Assembly: GCF_040358255.1 (NCBI RefSeq)
Contig: NZ_CP132938.1
Location: forward strand, 1,674,001 to 1,738,000
DNA length: 64,000 nucleotides
Source of the DNA: Tunturibacter gelidoferens
Lineage (GTDB): Bacteria; Acidobacteriota; Terriglobia; Terriglobales; Acidobacteriaceae
Reading direction: 5' to 3'
Shown: in pieces, positions 53,901-63,068 of the stretch
How the letters are laid out: each line of letters begins with the position of its first letter
Position numbering within the stretch: position 1 is the first letter of the stretch
The notes under the pieces: generated by a model
Told to the model about the DNA's origin: nothing
Database searches by the model: none
What the model saw: the letters and a program-made list of their open reading frames with translations, nothing else
Position numbers and translations under genes: made by a program

Positions 53901-54590
53901 CTAATCCTGAACGTTCAAAGTAAAGCGATAGTGAGCTAGTTCAACAGCGGGCCCAACCGAAGCTCGATCCGTATCTCCCCGTACTACCAAGGTGTAACTG
54001 CCCGCCACCTTTTCGACTCCGGGGACTCGTATCGAAACAGTATCCTTCGCTTCCTGCGCAGAGACCTGGACGTGCCAGGCAAGCGAGCCGGAAGGTGAAT
54101 ACAGAGAGCAAGTGTAGCTCATAAAACGGTCTTGTGTAGGAACATCGACAAGTAAAAGAAAGGGTTTAGCTTTCGACACTGTGATCGCTGCCGCGCCGTC
54201 GCCGCGGCTATTTCCGTTTACTAAGGAGAGAGAAGGCAGAATCTCTGGAGCCTTCAACTGAGCAATCTCGTTAGTCAAATGTGGATACACCACGATATTT
54301 TGGTAAGCGGTTACCAGCAGCGACGCCGCCAGTGCCGTCCAGGCAAATACCGGCTTCCACTGCAGAATAGAGCGGGATCTCTTCGGGGCCTCCGACGCCG
54401 GCTTCGAACGGGGAAAAGACTTGAGTTCATGCTTTGCTGTATCAAGGAATGCAGCAGTCGCGCGGAGATCGGCAGCGCACTCCGGACAGTCGAAGAAGTG
54501 TGCTTCGAACTCATCACGCTCTAGAGGGGACATCTCTCCCAGCAAATACTTCTCTACCGCTTTGCTCTGTGTGGCTTCGAAATGGTCCAT
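53901..54590 (-). CDS. zinc-finger anti-sigma factor
   Basis: A 229-residue single-pass membrane protein. The anti-sigma zinc domain has the HxxxCxxC signature at H31, C35 and C38 (AHFFDCPEC), a membrane helix lies near 90-110 (WTALAASLLVTAYQNIVV), and an exported beta-rich domain of about 110 residues follows (RFMSYTCSLYSPSGSLAW). The ATG at 54590 is chosen because the zinc domain begins there and GAGG lies 12 bases upstream. The gene is 59 bases behind the ECF sigma gene, its expected partner. Confidence 0.88.
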   Translation of the reverse strand: MDHFEATQSKAVEKYLLGEMSPLERDEFEAHFFDCPECAADLRATAAFLDTAKHELKSFPRSKPASEAPKRSRSILQWKPVFAWTALAASLLVTAYQNIVVYPHLTNEIAQLKAPEILPSLSLVNGNSRGDGAAAITVSKAKPFLLLVDVPTQDRFMSYTCSLYSPSGSLAWHVQVSAQEAKDTVSIRVPGVEKVAGSYTLVVRGDTDRASVGPAVELAHYRFTLNVQD

Positions 54591-54649
54591 TGGGAAAAAT
54601 GCCTCAACTCTATAGTGTTTCCGGCCGCAAAATCGTGTCACGAACTTCT

Positions 54650-55228
54650 TTAGTTCATTCTGCTGTCGCCTAAGTGGCTTATATAAAAAGACTTGAAAGA
54701 CTGCTTGGCCCGGTGTACCAACACCCTCAGATACTCCCGGTTTATGCCAAACTCGGCGCAAACCTCATCCTTGTCGCGCTCATCCAGCAACACCGATTGC
54801 AGCAGCCGCCTATCCCGCTCGGTCAACTCCGCCATAATCTGATGAACGATTCGATGCGCATCCTTCGTCTCAAGAAGACTGAGAGCACTCGGTTCATGAT
54901 TCACCAGGGACGCTTCCGTGTCGGGGTCGAGGAATGACTCGGTCTTGTTCTTGGAACGGTAATGCTCCAGCAACACATGGTTACAAACCGAATTGACAAA
55001 CGCACCCAGACGGTCAGGCTCCCTCAGGCCATGTGCCGAGCGCACCAGCACCAACACCCGCACAAAGGTCTCCTGTCTCACATCTTCGATGGCTTCTCTG
55101 GAGTTTAATCGCGAACGCAGCTTAAGCTGGATCAGTTCTCCGAAGTAGCTTACAAAGTGCTCCTCGGTGCGGGCGTCTCCGGATCGGAGCCTCTCCAGAT
55201 AAGCCGCGTCGAACGCAAAAAATTGCAA
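54650..55228 (-). CDS. ECF-type RNA polymerase sigma factor
   Basis: A 192-residue sigma-70 family protein with region 2 (REAIEDVRQETFVRVLVLV, DRLGAFVNSVCNHVLLEHYR) and region 4 (LTERDRRLLQSVLLDERDKD, EVCAEFGINREYLRVLVHRAK). The start is a TTG seven bases after GGGGGGA. It heads a minus-strand unit with anti-sigma, unknown protein and CHAT genes. Autoregulation is likely for such sigma factors, but no -35/-10 pair matching an ECF consensus was recognised upstream. Confidence 0.9.
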   Translation of the reverse strand: MQFFAFDAAYLERLRSGDARTEEHFVSYFGELIQLKLRSRLNSREAIEDVRQETFVRVLVLVRSAHGLREPDRLGAFVNSVCNHVLLEHYRSKNKTESFLDPDTEASLVNHEPSALSLLETKDAHRIVHQIMAELTERDRRLLQSVLLDERDKDEVCAEFGINREYLRVLVHRAKQSFKSFYISHLGDSRMN

Positions 55229-55634
55229 GCTCTGTCCCCCCAGGCGGCTGTACTTGCGCCCAAGTTTACACCGTAGGACGAACTTGTCACGAACCGCTCC
55301 GGTAATCGTGGGTTCGGATCTTTTTGTATCTTGATGCCCCGTTCCAATTGACCATTTCGACTAGGTGCGGGTGGTGTTCACCAAGAGTGAATCAAGGCAG
55401 AGAAGCGCTGCAAATCGAAATACAAGACTCCCGCCCGTAAAGGCGCGATACCCAGATAGTGCCTGCCAAGTCACGACCGTTTCACAAGTTCCGGAAAAAG
55501 AAAGTTGACTTCAAACTGTAACAATCCCTTCCACGTCGTAGGCCCCTGCCGATCGCGCGCCCCATCGACCAGGCGGGATTCGGAGTTCTCTTCCTCCGAC
55601 TGGTAGGATAGTGCTCTCAAGAGGAGGCCCGCCT
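55229..55634. other. 406-base divergent spacer
   Basis: Separates the ECF sigma gene from mmsA and should hold both promoters. No gene, clear promoter or repeat was identified. Confidence 0.45.
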
Positions 55635-57176
55635 ATGTCCGCCACATCCACACTGACCCCACCCAAAGCCACTGACCGCCAATTGAGAGAGGTCCACCAC
55701 TGGGTTAACGGCGAAATCATGGTCGGAGTTTCCGGACAGTTCGGGGACATCTACAACCCCGCTACCGGGAAGATCCAGGCCAAGGTCGCGCTCGCAACCA
55801 GCGCCGAGGTGGATGTCGCTGTAGCCGCCGCCGCTGCCGCATTTCCAGGATGGTCGTCACTGCCGGCCCTCCGCAGAGCCCGTGTACTCTTTCGGTTTCG
55901 TGAAATCTTCGAGCGCCGTCTCGACGAGGTGGCGACCCTACTTACCAGCGAGCACGGCAAGGTCTTCTCCGATGCGAAAGGCGAGGCCACTCGCGGGCTC
56001 GAAGTCGTCGAGTTTGCGACTGGCATCCCCCAGTTGCTCAAAGGGGAATTTACCGAACAGGTTGGCTCCGATATTGATAGCTGGTCCATGCGGCAACCTC
56101 TCGGCGTCGTAGCGGGGATTACACCCTTCAACTTCCCGGCGATGGTGCCCATGTGGATGTTCCCCATCGCCCTCGCGTGCGGCAACACCTTCGTTCTCAA
56201 GCCAAGCGAGCGCGACCCCAGCGCTTCGCTGCTCCTCGCTGAGATGCTCAAGGAAGCTGGCCTGCCCGCCGGAGTCTTCAACGTCGTCCACGGCGACAAG
56301 ACCGCAGTCGACGCGCTCCTCGCCCATCCAACCGTACAGGCGATAAGCTTCGTAGGCTCCACGCCGATCGCCGAGTACGTCTACCGCGAAGGAACCAGAC
56401 ACGGCAAACGCGTGCAGGCTCTCGGCGGCGCCAAGAATCATATGATCGTCATGCCCGACGCGGACCTCGATCAGGCCGCCGACGCGCTCGTCGGCGCAGC
56501 CTACGGATCTGCAGGCGAGCGATGCATGGCAATCTCAGTAGCCGTGACAGTAGGCAATGCCACCGCCGACAAGCTGATCGGCAAAATCGAGCATCGCATC
56601 GAAGGCTTGCAGATGGGCGATGGTATGAAAGAGGGCGCAGAACTTGGCCCGCTGGTCACAAAAGCCCATCTCGAACGAGTCACCAGCTACCTGCAACACG
56701 GTGAGTCCGAGGGGGCAGAATTAGTGGTTGATGGACGCAAGAATGCGCTCACCAAGGGGGAAGGCTTCTTCCTTGGCGCTTGCCTCTTCGATCACGTCAA
56801 GCCAGAGATGAAGATCTATCGCGAGGAGATCTTCGGTCCAGTGTTGGGCATCCTACGAGCCAGCGACTTCGAAACAGCGCTGCAGCTGATCAATGAACAT
56901 GAATACGGCAACGGCACCTCCATCTTCACGCGCGATGGCGACACAGCACGAGACTTCGCGCACCGAGTACAGGCCGGCATGGTCGGCATCAACGTCCCCA
57001 TCCCTGTTCCGATGGCGTTCCATAGTTTCGGCGGATGGAAGCGTTCTCTATTCGGGGATCACGCGATGTATGGCCCGGAGGGTATCCGCTTCTACACCAG
57101 ACTGAAAACAATCACGTCTCGCTGGCCCACGGGCATACGCAAGGGCGTCGACACTTCCATGCCAACTCTAGGCTAG
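55635..57176 (+). CDS. mmsA: CoA-acylating (methyl)malonate-semialdehyde dehydrogenase
   Basis: A 513-residue aldehyde dehydrogenase converting malonate or methylmalonate semialdehyde, NAD+ and CoA to acetyl- or propionyl-CoA. The start at 55635 follows GAGGAGG. The catalytic cysteine is C297 in [11 protein letters not shown]. The glutamate of hydrolytic aldehyde dehydrogenases is replaced in [17 protein letters not shown], the hallmark of the CoA-acylating MmsA group. It converges on the aminotransferase of the pyrimidine-degradation operon and would take its product, malonate semialdehyde, to acetyl-CoA. A role in valine or inositol degradation is also possible. Confidence 0.9.
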   Translation: MSATSTLTPPKATDRQLREVHHWVNGEIMVGVSGQFGDIYNPATGKIQAKVALATSAEVDVAVAAAAAAFPGWSSLPALRRARVLFRFREIFERRLDEVATLLTSEHGKVFSDAKGEATRGLEVVEFATGIPQLLKGEFTEQVGSDIDSWSMRQPLGVVAGITPFNFPAMVPMWMFPIALACGNTFVLKPSERDPSASLLLAEMLKEAGLPAGVFNVVHGDKTAVDALLAHPTVQAISFVGSTPIAEYVYREGTRHGKRVQALGGAKNHMIVMPDADLDQAADALVGAAYGSAGERCMAISVAVTVGNATADKLIGKIEHRIEGLQMGDGMKEGAELGPLVTKAHLERVTSYLQHGESEGAELVVDGRKNALTKGEGFFLGACLFDHVKPEMKIYREEIFGPVLGILRASDFETALQLINEHEYGNGTSIFTRDGDTARDFAHRVQAGMVGINVPIPVPMAFHSFGGWKRSLFGDHAMYGPEGIRFYTRLKTITSRWPTGIRKGVDTSMPTLG

Positions 57177-57193
57177 GGCTGCGGTCCAATCTC

Positions 57194-57295
57194 CCTCCCG
57201 ACCAACGGGAGGACCAATGCAACTTACCCAGCCAAGGCCGGTACACAAGTCACGAAGTGACCGCCCCACGCGGAGTGGGCCCGTCCGGCAGGACG
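57194..57295. repeat. cluster of four small hairpins in a convergent spacer
   Basis: CCTCCCG-ACCAA-CGGGAGG at 57194-57212, GTCAC-GAA-GTGAC at 57249-57261, CCCAC-GCGGA-GTGGG at 57265-57279 and CGTCC-GGCA-GGACG at 57282-57295. The 123-base spacer between the mmsA and aminotransferase stops is filled with them. The first may be a bidirectional terminator but lacks a poly-T tract. Confidence 0.5.
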
Positions 57296-57298
57296 TAC

Positions 57299-58684
57299 TC
57301 AAGCTCCGACAGCAGCGTCAGCCAAGTTCAGATGCCTATCCAGAACCGAGATGCCAAGATCAATCTGTTCTTTAGTCACAATCAGCGGCGGAGCAATCAC
57401 AAAGTGTGAAACCCATGCCTGGATCGTGACTCCATCCGCCAGTATCTTCGCCGCGATCTGATCCACTAGCAGTGGCTTCCCAGAAACTTTATCGGAATAA
57501 GTGTTGAAAGGCTCCTTAGTGATTTGATCCTTCACCAGGTCGACCGCCCAGAAAAGGCCCTTTCCCCGAACATCTCCGATACTTGGATGTTTAGCCTTCA
57601 ACTCCATGAGCTTGCCTTCAACATAGGGCGCAAGCTCACGCGCGCGCTCCACAAGACCAAGCCGCTGCATCTCATGAATCGTAGCAACCGCAGGAGCAAG
57701 CGTAAGCGGATGCGCCTCATACGTATGACCATGAGCGAAGTAATGATCCTGAAAGAACTCGGCGATCTTCTCATTCGTCGCGCAAAGTCCCAGCGGCACA
57801 TAAGCCGAAGTAATCCCTTTGGCCGTAACGAGAATGTCCGGAACGACTCCCCAGTGGTTCATCGCAAACCACTCGCCCGTGCGCCCCCAACCAGTCATCA
57901 CCTCATCCGCAATCAGCAGAACGCCATATTCGTCGCAGATCCGGCGAAGTTTCGGCATGTACTCTTCCGGAGGAACGATCACGCCGTTCGTTCCAACGAT
58001 AGGCTCCACCAGAACAGCAGCCACATCCGATTCATTGCGGATCATATGCTCAATGTAGTCCGCGCACGCAATGCCACATCCCGGATAGGCATGTTTGATC
58101 GGGCATTTGTAACAGTGAACCTCCGGCGCAAAGAGAACACCCGGACCCTTACCGCCCGGCTCCATAGCCCACCGCCGTGGGTCTCCAGTTGCAGCGATTG
58201 AGCCAGCAGTCGAGCCATGGTAAGAGCGGTAGCGAGCGATGATCTTCGTCTTTCCGGTATACATGCGCGCAATCTTGAAGGCCGCCTCGTTAGCCTCTGT
58301 GCCGGAAGTGGTAAAGAAAAACTTACTGAGGCCCTTGGGTAACACTTCGAGTAGAAGCTGAGACAACTCCGCTCGTGCCGTAGTAGCGTAGCCCGGCATA
58401 GCGTAGCTCAGCTCTTGTGCCTGCCGCGCAATCGCATCAATAACAGCTTGATTCTTGTGACCAAGGTTTGAGCACATCAACTGCGACGAAAAGTCCAGAT
58501 ACCGCTTGCCCGATCCGTCGACGATATAGCAGCCCTCCGCGTCGACGATGTGCATCGGGTTCCAACCTTTTTGGAATCGCCAAGTGCCGTAGTTATGCTG
58601 TCGTGTCAGGTCGACAACCTGCTGGCTGGTGAGCGGTTCTGACTTATTGGAGCTCTTAGGCTCGACGACATCAATGGGACTCAT
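57299..58684 (-). CDS. class III omega-aminotransferase (likely beta-alanine)
   Basis: A 461-residue PLP enzyme. TSGTEANEAAFKIAR binds the cofactor phosphate, LIADEVMTGWGRTG holds the PLP-ring aspartate, and the Schiff-base lysine is in VTAKGITSAYVPLG. A cysteine-rich insert (VHCYKCPIKHAYPGCGIACA) is notable. Such enzymes use pyruvate or 2-oxoglutarate with beta-alanine, taurine or putrescine. Next to the PreAT, dihydropyrimidinase and MmsA genes, beta-alanine to malonate semialdehyde is the most sensible reaction. It is the last gene of the minus-strand operon. Confidence 0.87.
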   Translation of the reverse strand: MSPIDVVEPKSSNKSEPLTSQQVVDLTRQHNYGTWRFQKGWNPMHIVDAEGCYIVDGSGKRYLDFSSQLMCSNLGHKNQAVIDAIARQAQELSYAMPGYATTARAELSQLLLEVLPKGLSKFFFTTSGTEANEAAFKIARMYTGKTKIIARYRSYHGSTAGSIAATGDPRRWAMEPGGKGPGVLFAPEVHCYKCPIKHAYPGCGIACADYIEHMIRNESDVAAVLVEPIVGTNGVIVPPEEYMPKLRRICDEYGVLLIADEVMTGWGRTGEWFAMNHWGVVPDILVTAKGITSAYVPLGLCATNEKIAEFFQDHYFAHGHTYEAHPLTLAPAVATIHEMQRLGLVERARELAPYVEGKLMELKAKHPSIGDVRGKGLFWAVDLVKDQITKEPFNTYSDKVSGKPLLVDQIAAKILADGVTIQAWVSHFVIAPPLIVTKEQIDLGISVLDRHLNLADAAVGA

Positions 58685-58716
58685 GACTGCATCCTATTCC
58701 TGAGAAGTTAAGTGTG

Positions 58717-60177
58717 TCACGACGCCACTCCCGTGCGAAGGTCCGCTCGATACCCCAACATGAGCAGATAGTAGCTGACCGCCGCAACAAAGAAACCAAC
58801 GAACCACGCGTAATCGTAGAGGAACCGCAAGGAGGGAACAGCACGACCAATTAGAGCGACAATTACACCGGCGCCCAGCGCAATGATCGCTCTGGGATTG
58901 ATCCCACGAGTGTACTCGTAGGGTCCTCCGCGACGATACAGAGACACCGTATCCAGCCGCGTCCCACGAATCAAAAAATAATCCGCGACCATGATGCCTG
59001 CAACCGGTCCCAGCAATCCCGAGTAGCCGATGAGCCACCCAAAGATGTAGTTGCCGAAGCTGCTCATCAGCTTCCACGGCATCATCGCGAGCCCTAACAG
59101 GCCGGTAATCAATCCCCCAGTTCGGAAGCTGATCAGTCCAGGAGCAAGGTTTGAGAAGTCGTTTGACGGTGACACCACATTCGCGCCGATGTTCACATTC
59201 AGTGTCGCAATCAAAAGAGCAACCAGCGCCAGCAAAGCTGCGAACGGTTGATGAAATCGCCCAAGCAAAGTGATCGGCGACCAAACCGGCTCTCCAAAGA
59301 TAGTTACAGACGCCGAAGTGCACGCGATCCCGATGAACGAGTAAAGCACCATCGCAACCGGCAAACCGAAAGCCTGCCCGACGATCTGCGAATCTTGAGA
59401 CCTCGCATAGCGAGTAAAGTCCGGGATATTCAGCGACAGCGTCGCCCAGTACCCAACCATCGCCGTCAGCGACGGAAAGAAGAACCGAAGAAAGCTGCCA
59501 GTCGTATGGAAATGGCTAGGTGCCGAAAGCATCGGGCCAAACCCACCCGCCTTATGCAGCATCCAGAAGAGAAGCGTCAGCGACATAACGAGCATGAAGG
59601 GAGCAGAGAAACTCTGCAAAAATCGGATCGACTCGACGCCTCGCCAAACGACATACATATTCAGGAGCCAGAATCCAAGAAAGCTCGCCCACAACACGAA
59701 GGGCATATCTGCGGTCTGAGGCCACAGCACACCGATCATCGCTGCAATAGCCTGCCCTCCAAGCCACGACTGGATCCCGAACCATCCGCAGGCCACAACG
59801 GCCCGCAGCATCGCCGGAAGATTAGCTCCCCGTGTCCCAAAGCTCGCACGGACAAACACGGGGAAGGGAATACCGTACTTCGCCCCCGCGTGCGCGTTCA
59901 GCAGCATCGGCACCAGTACGATCAGATTCCCCAGAAGGATCGTCAAAATCGCCTGCTTCCAGTTCATGCCGCCCGCGATCAGCGAAGACGCAAGCATATA
60001 CGTCGTCACCTCCATCGACATGGAGAACCACAACGCGATGTAGTTATAAGTCCCCCACGTTCGCTGCGCAGCGACAGTAGGTGCCAGATCCGCGTTATAG
60101 AGGCGCGAGTCATGTTTCACTGCGAGATCCGCCGCGGATTGATCGAGAGCTCGCGTCGAAATCGAACTCACTGCCAT
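58717..60177 (-). CDS. NCS1 family nucleobase/hydantoin permease
   Basis: A 486-residue, twelve-helix cation symporter of the NCS1 family that takes up uracil, allantoin, hydantoin or related rings. Marks are RTWGTYNYIALWFSMSMEV, the first helices with AKYGIPFPVFVRASFG, WFGIQSWLGGQA, and NIPDFTRYARS. The ATG lies inside the end of the dihydropyrimidinase gene (10-base overlap) after GGGGAGGGG. Its operon position points to a pyrimidine or dihydropyrimidine substrate. Confidence 0.9.
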   Translation of the reverse strand: MAVSSISTRALDQSAADLAVKHDSRLYNADLAPTVAAQRTWGTYNYIALWFSMSMEVTTYMLASSLIAGGMNWKQAILTILLGNLIVLVPMLLNAHAGAKYGIPFPVFVRASFGTRGANLPAMLRAVVACGWFGIQSWLGGQAIAAMIGVLWPQTADMPFVLWASFLGFWLLNMYVVWRGVESIRFLQSFSAPFMLVMSLTLLFWMLHKAGGFGPMLSAPSHFHTTGSFLRFFFPSLTAMVGYWATLSLNIPDFTRYARSQDSQIVGQAFGLPVAMVLYSFIGIACTSASVTIFGEPVWSPITLLGRFHQPFAALLALVALLIATLNVNIGANVVSPSNDFSNLAPGLISFRTGGLITGLLGLAMMPWKLMSSFGNYIFGWLIGYSGLLGPVAGIMVADYFLIRGTRLDTVSLYRRGGPYEYTRGINPRAIIALGAGVIVALIGRAVPSLRFLYDYAWFVGFFVAAVSYYLLMLGYRADLRTGVAS

Positions 60178-61571
60178 GCCCCTCCCCTTGCCTCTCGCCG
60201 TAGATACTGACCGCGGCCAACCGCAGCAACATACCCTCCTCCATCTGCAACAAGCTCACCGCGCGAGTAAACCCGCCGTGCATTGCCCTTCACCTTCCAT
60301 CCTTCAAACAGAGAAAAATCACACCGCATGTTGTGGGTTGTTGCGGAGATAACGTGTTCCACCTCGGGATCCCACAGAACGATATCTGCATCGGAGCCTG
60401 CAGCAATCGTCCCCTTCTTCGGATACATCCCGAAGATGCGCGCTGGCGCGGTGGACGTAATCTCGACGAAGCGCTGCAGCGAAATCTTTCCCGCATTCAC
60501 GCCGAAGTGATACAGCAACTGCATTCGATTCTCCACGCCGGGACCGCCGTTGGGAATCTTGCTGAAGTCGTCCCTCCCTAGCTGCTTCTGATCCGCAAAG
60601 CAGAACGGGCAGTGATCGGTCGAAACCACCTGCAAATTATCCGTAGCCAGCCCATCCCAAAGCTTCGGCTGGTTCTTCTTCTCGCGCAGCGGAGGAGTGA
60701 AGACATACTTCGCCTCCTCGAAACTCTTTCCGGGCATCTGGTCTTCGATCGACAACAAGAGATACTGTGGACACGTCTCTGCGAACGCCGGAACGCCACG
60801 GTCACGCGCCTCGCGAACCTGGTTCAGCGCGTCTTCGCTCGAGAGATGAACGATGTACACGGGCACTCCAGCCATCTCGGCCAGGGCGATCGAGCGGTTC
60901 ACCGCCTCAGCCTCGGCCTTTGTCGGCCTTGTAAGCGCATGATAAACAGGAGCAGTCTTCCCCTCCGCAAGCGCCTGCTGCACAATCACATCGATCGCAC
61001 TGCCATTCTCGGCGTGCATACACACCAGCGCACCATTCTTCGCAGTCTGCTGCAGCGCTTTGAAGATCGTGCCGTCATCTACCATCAGCACATTCGGATA
61101 AGCCATAAAAAGCTTGAAGCTGGCGACACCTTCCCGAACCATGTCGTCCATATCGTGCAGTCCCTGCTTGCCATTGTCGGAGCCAAGATCGGTCACGATC
61201 ATATGCAACCCATAGTCAATGCAAGCCTTGCCGTCGGCCTTCGCCATCCAGATATCCAGCGCATCCCGCATCCGCGTTCCCTTCGCCTGAATCGCAAAAT
61301 CGACGATAGTAGTTGTCCCGCCGATCGCCGCTGCACGCGTGCCGGTCAGGAAGTCGTCTGCAGAGACCGTCCCCCCAAACGGCATATCCATATGCGTATG
61401 CGCGTCGATACCGCCCGGCAAGACAAAGAGCCCAGCAGCGTCCACAACCGTATGCCCCGCAGGATCGATGCTAGCCCGCACCTCCGATACCGTGCTGCCA
61501 TCAATCAACACGTCTGCCTTTTCGGAGCGATCGGCTGTGACAACGATGCCGTTCTGAATCAGAGTTCCCAT
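60168..61571 (-). CDS. dihydropyrimidinase/hydantoinase
   Basis: A 467-residue cyclic amidohydrolase opening 5,6-dihydrouracil to N-carbamoyl-beta-alanine. The dinuclear metal site is visible: DAHTHMD (two histidines), the carboxylated lysine in SFKLFMAYP, the histidines in CMHAENG and IVHLSSEDA, and the aspartate in STDHCPF. GGGAG precedes the ATG. It follows preA and overlaps the NCS1 permease by 10 bases. D-hydantoinase activity is a known alternative for the family. Confidence 0.92.
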   Translation of the reverse strand: MGTLIQNGIVVTADRSEKADVLIDGSTVSEVRASIDPAGHTVVDAAGLFVLPGGIDAHTHMDMPFGGTVSADDFLTGTRAAAIGGTTTIVDFAIQAKGTRMRDALDIWMAKADGKACIDYGLHMIVTDLGSDNGKQGLHDMDDMVREGVASFKLFMAYPNVLMVDDGTIFKALQQTAKNGALVCMHAENGSAIDVIVQQALAEGKTAPVYHALTRPTKAEAEAVNRSIALAEMAGVPVYIVHLSSEDALNQVREARDRGVPAFAETCPQYLLLSIEDQMPGKSFEEAKYVFTPPLREKKNQPKLWDGLATDNLQVVSTDHCPFCFADQKQLGRDDFSKIPNGGPGVENRMQLLYHFGVNAGKISLQRFVEITSTAPARIFGMYPKKGTIAAGSDADIVLWDPEVEHVISATTHNMRCDFSLFEGWKVKGNARRVYSRGELVADGGGYVAAVGRGQYLRREARGGAWQ

Positions 61572-61643
61572 ACGTTGCTCCCGACTGTTTGAGCGCTACA
61601 GTTCACGACACAAGATGATGCTCCATCCCCAAAACACATCGAA

Positions 61644-63068
61644 TCATGTATTCGTACTCATCACTTCACTAGCGCCCGTTGGGACCAAGCCTTTGGCAAC
61701 ACGCTCCTCCCAACTCTCGAATGGAAGGTCTTTGTCAATGCGCTCCATCGTGATGCAGTTCTCAACAGGGCAAACCAGCGAACAAAGATTGCAGCCCACA
61801 CAATGGTCTTCGTCTACGCGAGGAATGCGCTCAAGCGGGGTAATCGCGTTAGTCCTGCCCGAAGTTTCCGCGTCAAGTTTCGGAATCGGCGTAGTCGAAA
61901 TTCGCCGCGCAGATTCAGCCTCGACGATCCCCGGCGTTCGTGTCGTATCGGGCGCAGCGGCGGTGCGATCAAGATGGATGCACTGATGTGCGCCGTCCCA
62001 ACAGGCCGTATAGCAAAGCTGGCATCCGATGCATAAATCCTTATGAATACGCGCAACGATCTGATAGTTCAGATTAAGCTGTTTCCACTCGAGAACATTC
62101 GGAAGTGATAACCCGCGAAAGTCTTCGATCGTAGCGAATCCCTTTTCCCCCATCCAATTCAACAGTCCGTCCTGCATATCTTCGACGATTCTGTAGCCGT
62201 AGTGCATCGCGGCAGTGCATACCTGCACAGTGTTGCAGCCCAACAAAATAAACTCTGTCGCATCTCGCCAACTTCCAATCCCGCCAATCCCTGACAGAGG
62301 AAGCACACTCGCAGCGTCAGCCTGAATCTGTTGAACCATATTGAGCGCAATCGGTTTCACTGCAGGCCCGCAGTAGCCGCCGTGTGAACTCTTGCCGTCT
62401 ACATTTGGATTTGGCTGAAACGTATCAAGATCGATGCCTGTAATCGAGTTAATCGTATTGATCGCGGAGAGTGCATCGGCCCCTCCGCGCTTTGCAGCTC
62501 GCGCAGGCACACGAATATCCGAGATGTTCGGTGTCAGCTTAACAATCACAGGCGTTCGAGCCTTTTCCTTCACCCATCCAGTAATCTGCTCGCAGTACTC
62601 CGGTACCTGTCCCACCGCAGATCCCATGCCCCGTTCGCTCATCCCATGCGGACACCCAAAGTTAAGTTCTAACCCGTCTGCGCCAGCATCCTCCGCCCGT
62701 TGGACAATGTCATGCCAGCTCTCACGCTTGCTCTCAACCATCAGCGAAGCGATCACTACATGCTTCGGATACCTCCGCTTGACCTCAGCGATCTCCTGCA
62801 GGTTCACCTCGATCGGGCGATCCGAGATGAGCTCGATATTATTGAAGCCCATCATCCGCCGCCCCTCCCAATCGATCGACGAGTAGCGCGAACTCACATT
62901 GGTAATCGGCTCCCCGATCGTCTTCCAAACGGCTCCCCCCCAACCCGCATCGAAGGCCCGCATCACTTGCTCACCGCAGTTTGTAGGCGGAGCAGACGCC
63001 AGCCAAAACGGATTGAGGCACTCAATGCCGCAGAAAGTGCTTGCAAGTGTTGGCTTAGGTCTGGACAT
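61644..63068 (-). CDS. preA: NAD-dependent dihydropyrimidine dehydrogenase subunit PreA
   Basis: A 474-residue flavoprotein that reduces uracil or thymine to the 5,6-dihydro form together with PreT. The TIM barrel has the active-site cysteine in LELNFGCPHGMSERG, flavin-binding PLSGIGGIGSW, and two 4Fe-4S clusters at the C-terminus (CIGCQLCYTAC and CVGCNLCSLVC). The ATG at 63068 is chosen because GGAGGTG lies just before it. It overlaps the end of preT by 14 bases. A spacer of about 70 residues between the two cluster motifs is longer than in E. coli PreA. Confidence 0.92.
   Translation of the reverse strand: MSRPKPTLASTFCGIECLNPFWLASAPPTNCGEQVMRAFDAGWGGAVWKTIGEPITNVSSRYSSIDWEGRRMMGFNNIELISDRPIEVNLQEIAEVKRRYPKHVVIASLMVESKRESWHDIVQRAEDAGADGLELNFGCPHGMSERGMGSAVGQVPEYCEQITGWVKEKARTPVIVKLTPNISDIRVPARAAKRGGADALSAINTINSITGIDLDTFQPNPNVDGKSSHGGYCGPAVKPIALNMVQQIQADAASVLPLSGIGGIGSWRDATEFILLGCNTVQVCTAAMHYGYRIVEDMQDGLLNWMGEKGFATIEDFRGLSLPNVLEWKQLNLNYQIVARIHKDLCIGCQLCYTACWDGAHQCIHLDRTAAAPDTTRTPGIVEAESARRISTTPIPKLDAETSGRTNAITPLERIPRVDEDHCVGCNLCSLVCPVENCITMERIDKDLPFESWEERVAKGLVPTGASEVMSTNT

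Noticed and set aside
59248..61592. Long open frames on the plus strand opposite the NCS1 permease and dihydropyrimidinase genes (320 and 326 codons)
   Set aside because: They are antisense to well-supported enzymes, are Arg/His/Pro-rich as expected for mirror frames in this codon usage, and lack ribosome sites and domains.
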